The notes under the pieces: generated by a model
Told to the model about the DNA's origin: nothing
Database searches by the model: none
Seen by the model: the letters and a program-made list of their open reading frames with translations, nothing else
Source: an uncultured Eubacteriales bacterium
Lineage (GTDB): Bacteria > Bacillota > Clostridia > Oscillospirales > Oscillospiraceae
NCBI GenBank assembly: GCA_900544945.1
Contig: UQXG01000024.1
Coordinates: 1-20,098, forward strand
Direction of reading: 5' to 3'
Length of the DNA: 20,098 nucleotides
Program-made: the position numbers and the translations under genes
In this document: positions 14,475 to 20,098 of the stretch, in pieces
Layout: the number at the start of each line of letters is the position of its first letter
Position numbering within the stretch: the first letter of the stretch is position 1

Positions 14475-15122
14475 TTATTGGCAGCTGCGGTGGATGCCGG
14501 TGACGGAGAACTCCACCCATTCGGCAATGTTGGTGCAGTGGTCGCCGATCCGCTCAAAATACTTGGCGATCATCAGAAGATCCAGGGCGTACTCCCCTTC
14601 CGTGGGCTTCTGGGCAATGCGTGTCAGAATGTCAGTTTTGATCTGATTGAAGAAACTGTCCACCACGTCGTCATACTCCATGACCTGCTTGGCAAGGCTC
14701 AGATCCTGGCGGACATAAGCATCCACCGCCTGGTTCACCATGTACTTGGCCGCCTTTGCCATTTCCTCGATCTGGGAGCTGTGCTCCTCCGGGGCACGCT
14801 GCATCTTGGGGATCAAATCCACGATGTCCTCGGCCTGATCGCCGATGCGCTCCATATCGGTAATCATCTTCATAGCCGCGCTGATCTGCCGCAGATCTCC
14901 CGCCACAGGCTGCTGGCGCAGCAGCAGCTTCAGGCAGATAGTCTCAATGGTGCGCTCGCTTTCATCGATGGTGGCTCCCACATGGGCGGTTTCCTCCGCC
15001 AAGGCCTGGCTGTAATCCGTAAGTGCCTTGGATGCCAGATCGATGATTTCCTCGCAGGCCGCGCCCATCTGAATCAGCTCCTGATTCAGATTCCACAGCT
15101 GCTCCTGGTATACATCCCGCAT
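14475..15122 (-). CDS. phoU: Phosphate transport regulator PhoU
   Basis: The 215-residue all-helical protein has the two PhoU domains (about 1-100 and 110-210) typical of the family. Recognisable parts are FNQELIQMG-like NLNQELIQMGAACEE near the start, LRQQPVAGDLRQISAAMKMITDMERIGDQAEDI (about 68-100), and the second-repeat counterpart ALDLLMIAKYFERIGDHCTNIAEWVEF. The repeated ERIGD motifs bind metal clusters. PhoU links the Pst transporter to the Pho histidine kinase, damping the phosphate-starvation response when phosphate is plentiful, and limits excess uptake. It is the last gene of pstCAB-phoU, 12 bases after pstB, with AAGGAGG before its ATG. No phoR or phoB/phoP lies in the window. Confidence 0.95.
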   Translation of the reverse strand: MRDVYQEQLWNLNQELIQMGAACEEIIDLASKALTDYSQALAEETAHVGATIDESERTIETICLKLLLRQQPVAGDLRQISAAMKMITDMERIGDQAEDIVDLIPKMQRAPEEHSSQIEEMAKAAKYMVNQAVDAYVRQDLSLAKQVMEYDDVVDSFFNQIKTDILTRIAQKPTEGEYALDLLMIAKYFERIGDHCTNIAEWVEFSVTGIHRSCQ

Positions 15123-15134
15123 AATATTTCCTCC

Positions 15135-15887
<753 letters not shown>

Positions 15888-15897
15888 AATTCTCTCC

Positions 15898-16755
15898 TTA
15901 TACTGCGTTCTTCTTTCGATAATATTTCGTAACCGCGCTGGCAGCCAGGTTGATGGCAAAGGCCAGCACCATGAGGATGGCGGCAATGCCGAAGGCCACG
16001 CCGAACTCGCCCTGCTCCTTGGCGTAGACATACAGGGCAACGGTCAGGGTTGCGCCCGCGCTGTGCAGTCCCTTGGCAAAGCCGTTCAGGGCATGGGCAA
16101 AGCCGGCGGTGAAAAGCAGGGCGGCGGACTCGCCCAGAATCCGTCCTACGGACAGGATGCAGCCGGTGATCACACCGTCCACGCAGCTGGGCAGCACCAC
16201 CGTGCGCACCACCCGCCATTTGCCCGCGCCCAGACCGAAGGCTCCCTCCCGATAGGACTGGGGCACGGTCTTCAGGCTCTCCTGGGTGTTGCGCAAAATG
16301 GTAGGCAGATTCATAATCACCAGGGTCAGAGCCCCTGCCAGCAGGCTGGTGCCCAGGGTGTTGGAAAACATCAGCATACCCACCAGGCCATAGATGATGG
16401 AGGGAATGCCGCTGAGGGCCTCGGCGGCGTACTCAATAACACCCACCAGATGCCGGTTGGAGGCATACTCCGTCAGGTAGACCGCCGCGCCCACGCCCAG
16501 AGGCAGGACAACGGCAAGACTGGCAATGACGATATAAAGGGTGTTCAGGATATCCGGCAGGATGCCGATCTTTCCGCTTAAATAGCTGGGCTTGGTGCTG
16601 ACGAACTCCCAGCTCAGGTTGGGAACGCCCTTCAGGAGTACATAGCCCACAATGCAAAGGGTCAGCAGTGCGGTCAGTCCGGTTGCCACCCACATGCCGA
16701 TGCGCACAAGCCACACAAAACCCTGACGGGAAGCGGGCATTTTCTCGTTTTTCAT
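15898..16755 (-). CDS. pstA: Phosphate ABC transporter permease PstA
   Basis: The 285-residue protein has about six hydrophobic membrane segments and the binding-protein-dependent permease motif region. PstA features include YLTEYASNRHLVGVIEYAAEALSGIPSIIYGLVG (about 92-125), followed by a second loop AFGLGAGKWRVVRTVVLPSC that contacts PstB. It forms the phosphate channel with PstC. Its start overlaps the end of pstC by four bases (ATGA), which implies coupled translation and equal amounts of the two subunits. The C-terminus ends in a basic tail KYYRKKNAV. Confidence 0.95.
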   Translation of the reverse strand: MKNEKMPASRQGFVWLVRIGMWVATGLTALLTLCIVGYVLLKGVPNLSWEFVSTKPSYLSGKIGILPDILNTLYIVIASLAVVLPLGVGAAVYLTEYASNRHLVGVIEYAAEALSGIPSIIYGLVGMLMFSNTLGTSLLAGALTLVIMNLPTILRNTQESLKTVPQSYREGAFGLGAGKWRVVRTVVLPSCVDGVITGCILSVGRILGESAALLFTAGFAHALNGFAKGLHSAGATLTVALYVYAKEQGEFGVAFGIAAILMVLAFAINLAASAVTKYYRKKNAV

Positions 16756-17621
16756 TCCTTTTTGCCTCCCTTCAGGAAGAAGTTCAGAATCGCGTTGATG
16801 AGCATAATGAACAGGAACAGCACCAGGGCGATGGAAAACAGGGCCTGACGCTGAAGGCCGCTGGAGTAGGACATTTCCGAAGCCACCGCGGTGGTCAGGA
16901 ACCGGACGGACTGGAAAAGCCCGGGCATGTTGGCGGCGTTGCCTGCCACCATCATGACCGCCATGGCCTCGCCAATGGCCCGTCCCACGCCCAGCACCAC
17001 CGCCGCGGCAATGCCGCTTTGGGCGGCGGGAGCGGACACCCGGAACCAGGTCTCCTCCGGCGTGGCACCCAGTGCCAGAGAAGCGTCCTCATATTCCTTG
17101 GGTACCGCCTCCAGAGCGGTGACGGACATTTTAATGATAGAGGGCAGGATCATAATGGCCAGGACAATGATGGCGGCAAGCAGGCTGGCTCCGTCCGGGA
17201 TATGGAAGAAATTCCGGATTCCGGGCACCAGCACCATCATGCCCACCAGGCCGTAGACCACGGAGGGGATGCCCGCCAGCATGGAAACCGCCTGGCCCAT
17301 CCATTCCCGGATCGAAGCAGGTGCCATTTTCGCCAGGTACATGGCGGTGAGGAAGCCCACAGGCACGCCCAGCAGAATTGCCCCGGCAGTGCCGTAGACG
17401 CTGGTCAGAATAAAGGGGAGAATACCGAATTTGGGTTCTGCCGCCGTGGAGGCCCAGGTGGTTCCGAAGAGGAAGTCCGTAAGACCGATCTCCCGGATGG
17501 CCGGAATGCCGGAGATGACCAGATAGCCGGTAATCAGCAGCACACAGGCCACCGTCACCAGCCCCAGCAGCAGGAAAATACCGTGAACCACTGTTTCCAG
17601 CAGATTGTTTTTGACTTTCAT
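16752..17621 (-). CDS. pstC: Phosphate ABC transporter permease PstC
   Basis: The 289-residue membrane protein has about six hydrophobic segments, and the PstC-specific text ISGIPAIREIGLTDFLFGTTWAST-like region after the first helix (about 32-56). Its permease motif includes GIPSVVYGLVGMMVLVPGIRNFF and the ASLALGATPEETWFRV loop that docks on PstB. It pairs with PstA as the membrane channel of the phosphate importer. The ATG at 17621 follows AGGAAAGGA. It is first in pstCAB-phoU and separated from pstS by 394 bases, with its own Pho-type control region. In many bacteria all five genes share one promoter; here pstS is a separate unit. Confidence 0.95.
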   Translation of the reverse strand: MKVKNNLLETVVHGIFLLLGLVTVACVLLITGYLVISGIPAIREIGLTDFLFGTTWASTAAEPKFGILPFILTSVYGTAGAILLGVPVGFLTAMYLAKMAPASIREWMGQAVSMLAGIPSVVYGLVGMMVLVPGIRNFFHIPDGASLLAAIIVLAIMILPSIIKMSVTALEAVPKEYEDASLALGATPEETWFRVSAPAAQSGIAAAVVLGVGRAIGEAMAVMMVAGNAANMPGLFQSVRFLTTAVASEMSYSSGLQRQALFSIALVLFLFIMLINAILNFFLKGGKKE

Positions 17622-17654
17622 AGACTGTTCCTTTCCTATACTTTTTACGGTTTC

Positions 17655-17699
17655 ATTGTAGATTTGAAATGTAAAGTGAGAAATCAGCCGATTGTAAAG
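17655..17699 (-). promoter_or_regulatory. Pho-box promoter of pstCAB-phoU
   Basis: On the minus strand CTTTACA occurs at 17693-17699 and 17670-17676, exactly 23 bp apart, followed 9 bp later by a -10 box TACAAT (17655-17660). There is no consensus -35; the boxes cover that region, as with a response-regulator-dependent promoter. TTTACA-type repeats resemble the PhoP/PhoB sites known from Firmicutes. The same design stands before pstS. Confidence 0.75.
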
Positions 17700-17746
17700 T
17701 TTGCGTCAAGTCACCCTGGTTTCTCCGAGAACCACCCTATAGCGCA

Positions 17747-17945
17747 TGTCATTGCGAACCAGTGGTGCTCCGCGCAGCGAATCAGAATCTCAATGACTGC
17801 CTGTGGCAGTCATACCTTAATGTAACGCAGACTGGCGTGGCCCCTTCCAGGGATTCCCTCCGGTCACAATCCGTTCCCCCAAGCCTTCCCCTCCAGTCTG
17901 GCCTCCTCGCAACGACACGTTCTATCCAAGAATTGCGCAATGACA
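17747..17945. repeat. REP/MITE-like repeat with 10-bp inverted ends (copy 1)
   Basis: TGTCATTGCG (17747-17756) and CGCAATGACA (17936-17945) are perfect inverted termini of a 199-bp non-coding stretch. Inside are a near-copy of the end (CGCAACGACA near 17919) and an ACTGCC/GGCAGT hairpin. The stretch from GTGGCCCC to GCCTTCCCCT recurs, diverged, at 19835-19889. TCATTGCGA-type repeats are widespread in bacterial intergenic regions. It fills most of the pstS-pstC gap, between the pstS terminator and the pstC control region. Confidence 0.7.
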
Positions 17946-17979
17946 TACGCTATTTGAAAATGCCTGCAAACGCAGGAAA

Positions 17980-18003
17980 ACACCCCCTCGGGTGAGGGGG
18001 TGT
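17980..18003 (-). terminator. Terminator of pstS
   Basis: ACACCCCCTC (17980-17989) pairs with GAGGGGGTGT (17994-18003) around a 4-base loop. On the minus strand it is followed by TTTTCC, 12 bases past the pstS stop. It separates pstS from pstCAB-phoU. Confidence 0.85.
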
Positions 18004-18015
18004 CTTCCATCCATA

Positions 18016-18903
18016 TTAGCCGTTGGCGGGAACCGCACCGGCGGCGGCGATGATCTCGCCGACATCGGCGGAGGTGGCGTAGTCGAAGAAGGCCTGAGCC
18101 ACATCGTTCAGCTTCTCACCGGTCTTGGTAGCCAGGACGAAGGGACGCTGGATGGTGTAGGTGCCGTCCTTGACGGTTGCCTCGGTGGGGGTAACACCCG
18201 CCACCTTCAGAGCCTTGACGGTATCCTTGACGGCAGCCAGAGAGGCGTAGCCGATGGCGTCGGGGTTCTGGGCAACGGTGGTGATCACGTCGCCGGTGGA
18301 GCTCAGCTCCTGACGGTACTGGCAAGCGTCAACCACGCCCACGATTTCCTCAAAGCCGCCCCGGGTGCCGGAGCCGGCCTCACGGCCGATGAGGACGATC
18401 TGGCTGTCATTGCCGCCAACCTCGGACCAGTTGGTGATCTTGCCGGTGTAGATGTCGGCAATCTGCTCCAGGGACAGGTCTTCCACAGGGTTTGCAGGGT
18501 TCACAATCATAGCGATGCCATCGTAGGCCAGAACGGTTTCGGTCAGACCCGCTTCCTTCTCAGCATCCTTCAGGGCACGGGAGGACAGGCCGATGTCGCA
18601 GCGGCCCTCCTGGACAGCCTGGATGCCGGAGCCGGAACCGGTGGGGTTGTAAGTAAAGGTGGTGTCGGGGTTTGCCTCCATGAAGGCCTCGCCCAGTGCG
18701 CCGATGACCTTCTCCATGGAGGTGGAGCCGTCGGTGGCGACGGTACCGGAGAGCTTTGCGGCAGCGGTGGTTGCGGGAGCCTCCGTAGCGGGGGCGGCGG
18801 AAGCCGCGGGAGCGGTGGTGGCGGCAGGTGCGGCGGTCTGACCGCAGGCGGCCAGGCTCAGTGCCAGAATCAGGCACAGTGCAATGCTGACAATACGTTT
18901 CAT
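18016..18903 (-). CDS. pstS: Phosphate-binding lipoprotein PstS
   Basis: The 295-residue protein is the extracellular phosphate receptor of the Pst importer. A signal peptide ends in the lipobox LAAC, so C20 is lipidated and anchors the protein outside the membrane, as in Gram-positives. A flexible linker of Ala/Thr/Pro (about 21-48) follows. The phosphate-binding loops are visible: DGSTSMEKV (58-66), NPTGSGSGIQAV (about 86-97), and the AGSGTRGGFEE loop (about 175-185), whose Ser, Arg and Thr side chains grip the anion. GRCDIGLSSR and YDGIAMIVNPANPV are standard PstS segments. It is transcribed alone from a Pho-box promoter and ends at its own terminator, which would allow more receptor than permease to be made. 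Confidence 0.96.
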   Translation of the reverse strand: MKRIVSIALCLILALSLAACGQTAAPAATTAPAASAAPATEAPATTAAAKLSGTVATDGSTSMEKVIGALGEAFMEANPDTTFTYNPTGSGSGIQAVQEGRCDIGLSSRALKDAEKEAGLTETVLAYDGIAMIVNPANPVEDLSLEQIADIYTGKITNWSEVGGNDSQIVLIGREAGSGTRGGFEEIVGVVDACQYRQELSSTGDVITTVAQNPDAIGYASLAAVKDTVKALKVAGVTPTEATVKDGTYTIQRPFVLATKTGEKLNDVAQAFFDYATSADVGEIIAAAGAVPANG

Positions 18904-18956
18904 TTTCTTTGATCTCCTTCATCAATTCATTTTCGGATTCACATCCTACGGGCATT

Positions 18957-19001
18957 ATCCTATTCCCGCTGTGTAAAATCCAAAAGTCAGGAATTGTAAA
19001 G
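18957..19001 (-). promoter_or_regulatory. Pho-box promoter of pstS
   Basis: Minus-strand CTTTACA (18995-19001) and TTTACA (18972-18977) are offset by exactly 23 bp, followed 9 bp later by TAGGAT (18957-18962) as -10; GATAAT at 18954-18959 is an alternative. Spacing and the shared CTTTACAAT match the pstC control region. Predicted leader is about 45 bases. Confidence 0.72.
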
Positions 19002-19030
19002 CCTCTGAAAAATCTTCAAGAAAACTTAAT

Positions 19031-19059
19031 TTGTCATTCCGGGCATTTCATGCTATGAT
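19031..19059 (+). promoter_or_regulatory. Promoter of the divergent lipoprotein gene
   Basis: TTGTCA (19031-19036), 17 bp, TATGAT (19054-19059), with TG one base before the -10 box. The distal Pho box of pstS ends 29 bases upstream of this -35, close enough for shared control. Confidence 0.75.
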
Positions 19060-19086
19060 AGTATCGCCAATTAAGGAGGTAAATGT

Positions 19087-19755
19087 ATGAAAAAATGGTA
19101 TCTGACCCTGATTTTGTGTCTGCTTCTGGCAGGCTGTACCATAAAGGACGAACCCGTGACTCTGCCCGCGCCGGAGCCCGCCACCAAGCCCGTGGCGCAG
19201 ACCAACTGGATTCAGCCCCTGCCCGGGACCCTTGACCTGGAAAACCCGGGCAGCTGCACCCTGTCCGTATCCTTGGCAGAGGGGGACGTCTATCTGGACG
19301 ATACCGGCGTATTGCGGATGAAGCTCACCGTATACGACTATGACCGCTACGGTGCGGCGGATATTGCCGCCCTGCGGGTGGGTGACACAATCTCCATTGA
19401 CGCGGAAAAGGTGGTGGTGAAGGAGCTGAGCGAGGATGCTTACGGCACCGTGGACATCAACGGCGGTCTGAGCGGCGACGGCTACAGCCTGACCACCAAC
19501 GACGACGCCACCTATCACCGGCTGCTGGAGAATGACTCCAAAGACTACCGGGAGCTTGGCGTCATCACCGTGCCCGTGGACGAAAGCCTTGTCTACACCG
19601 ATATGTCTCAGCCTGACAAGGATCCCAAAGTCTATGTTTCCGGCGATTTCCTCACCCCGGACAACGGAATTGACTATGGCTTCTATCCCCAGAACACCAC
19701 CGTCCGGCTGGAGAACGGCCGGGCCGTGGAAATGACCCGGATCTTCGTGCCCTGA
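19087..19755 (+). CDS. Lipoprotein of unknown function
   Basis: The 222-residue protein starts MKKWYLTLILCLLLAGC: a short signal peptide with lipobox LAGC, so C17 is lipidated and the protein is anchored outside the membrane. A Pro/Ala-rich linker (about 18-40) follows, then a compact acidic domain (about 45-222), rich in beta strands and Asp/Asn/Gly turns, such as VYLDDTGVLRMKLTVYDYDRYG and VDINGGLSGDGYSL. I recognise no family. RVGDTISIDAEKVVVKEL resembles a small beta-barrel strand pair. The ATG at 19087 follows a near-perfect AAGGAGGT. It is divergent from pstS across 183 bases with both promoters, which hints at a link to phosphate starvation, but no sequence feature confirms it. Confidence 0.85.
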   Translation: MKKWYLTLILCLLLAGCTIKDEPVTLPAPEPATKPVAQTNWIQPLPGTLDLENPGSCTLSVSLAEGDVYLDDTGVLRMKLTVYDYDRYGAADIAALRVGDTISIDAEKVVVKELSEDAYGTVDINGGLSGDGYSLTTNDDATYHRLLENDSKDYRELGVITVPVDESLVYTDMSQPDKDPKVYVSGDFLTPDNGIDYGFYPQNTTVRLENGRAVEMTRIFVP

Positions 19756-19761
19756 GAAATG

Positions 19762-19784
19762 GCTCCTTCGCGGGAAGGGGCTTT
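19762..19784 (+). terminator. Weak terminator after the lipoprotein gene
   Basis: GCTCCTTC (19762-19769) pairs with GAAGGGGC (19774-19781), one G-T pair, loop GCGG, then only TTT. Confidence 0.5.
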
Positions 19785-19808
19785 GGCTGGGGCAGCCTTG
19801 TTAACGGT

Positions 19809-19901
19809 TGTCATTGCGAACCAGTAGCACTGATGTGGCCCTTTTCAGGGATTTCCTCCGATCACAACCCGTTTCCTTAGCCTTCCCCTGAAAGGGGAAG
19901 G
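19809..19901. repeat. REP-like repeat, shortened copy 2, with terminal hairpin
   Basis: It begins TGTCATTGCGAACCAGT like the copy at 17747, then skips about 65 bases of that copy and resumes at GTGGCCC through GCCTTCCCCT. The end adds a 9-bp hairpin, CCTTCCCCT (19881-19889) with AGGGGAAGG (19893-19901), not present in copy 1. No gene is visible from 19756 to 20098; the stretch is made of repeats. Confidence 0.7.
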
Positions 19902-19956
19902 TGCCGGTCGGGCGGATGAGGTTGCTGTCAGAAAATGTTCAAATAAGAGATTGTAG

Positions 19957-19978
19957 GGGACGATGCCCTCATCGTCCC
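19957..19978. repeat. GGGACGAT palindromic repeat
   Basis: GGGACGAT (19957-19964) and ATCGTCCC (19971-19978) form an 8-bp hairpin around GCCCTC. It is of the short intergenic palindrome type that is often present in many copies in gut Clostridia genomes; only one copy is in this window. Confidence 0.5.
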
Positions 19979-20045
19979 GTGAATTGTAAGTCTATCCTTA
20001 TATTCCAAAACTCACAGAGTGTTTCGGCTCTGGTTCCTCCGGAGG

Positions 20046-20073
20046 CAATGTTCTTGTCCCGGCAAGAACATTG
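20046..20073. repeat. 11-bp perfect hairpin near window end
   Basis: CAATGTTCTTG (20046-20056) pairs exactly with CAAGAACATTG (20063-20073) around TCCCGG. CCTCCGGAGG just upstream is a further palindrome. It could be part of a structured leader or a repeat cut by the window edge; no T-run follows. Confidence 0.5.
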
Positions 20074-20098
20074 AGAAGAAGCCGGCTCAAGGGGCGCT

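Noticed and set aside
14348..14557. Small minus-strand open frame of 69 codons downstream of and overlapping phoU
   Set aside because: It overlaps the end of phoU, has no ribosome site, and its composition (Ser/Pro/Arg) looks non-coding.
17747..17945. CRISPR array or tRNA in the pstS-pstC gap
   Set aside because: There are no regularly spaced direct repeats and no cloverleaf; the inverted ends and second copy fit a REP/MITE-like repeat.

Overview
The window reads as a chromosomal segment of an anaerobic, fermentative Firmicute, most likely a gut Clostridia member of the Oscillospiraceae/Ruminococcaceae type. Support comes from moderately GC-rich coding sequence, strong AAGGAGG-type ribosome binding sites, TTGACA-17-TATAAT-type promoters in AT-rich gaps, a bifunctional AdhE, a low-GC-Gram-positive-style Pst lipoprotein, and short palindromic repeats. 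The genus cannot be fixed from sequence reading alone.

Left part (1-4440): a small HD-domain protein on the minus strand, then a four-gene plus-strand operon behind one good promoter. Its genes are ridA, a YheO/DauR-like PAS-HTH regulator with a TTG start, a class V PLP enzyme, and a DAACS-family symporter. It ends at an 18-bp-stem terminator. It looks like a self-regulated amino-acid uptake and breakdown module: the symporter imports the substrate, the PLP enzyme acts on it, and RidA clears reactive enamine/imine products. The symporter lacks the arginine that marks acidic-amino-acid carriers and has an altered NMDGT sodium motif, so its substrate and coupling ion are open.

Centre-left (4446-8785): a conserved protein of unknown function lies just downstream of a 169-bp MITE-like palindrome. 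Next come two divergent sugar-kinase genes. One is a 624-residue fusion of a LacI-type repressor to a ribokinase-like domain with altered active-site motifs. The other is a canonical stand-alone ribokinase-like enzyme. They share an intergenic region with two face-to-face promoters, each with 17-bp spacing. Downstream are a perfect palindromic terminator and the remnant of a BspA-like leucine-rich-repeat surface protein.

Centre-right (8786-14327): adhE (acetyl-CoA to ethanol) with its own promoter, a 59-residue protein of unknown function, a GT2 glycosyltransferase, and an SstT-like Na+/serine-threonine symporter. Each has its own promoter, and most have a terminator.

Right part (14475-19755): a complete phosphate uptake locus on the minus strand, pstS followed by pstC-pstA-pstB-phoU. 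The two transcription units have matching upstream designs: two TTTACA boxes exactly 23 bp apart, at the same distance from a -10 element. This fits a two-component PhoP/PhoB-type activator encoded elsewhere. A lipoprotein of unknown function is divergent from pstS across the same control region. REP/MITE-like repeats occupy the pstS-pstC gap and the last 300 bases.

No rRNA, tRNA, CRISPR array, phage gene or transposase was recognised. The most unusual items are the LacI-kinase fusion pair, the atypical symporter in the ridA operon, the paired Pho boxes, and the MITE-like element placed in the leader of an unknown gene.
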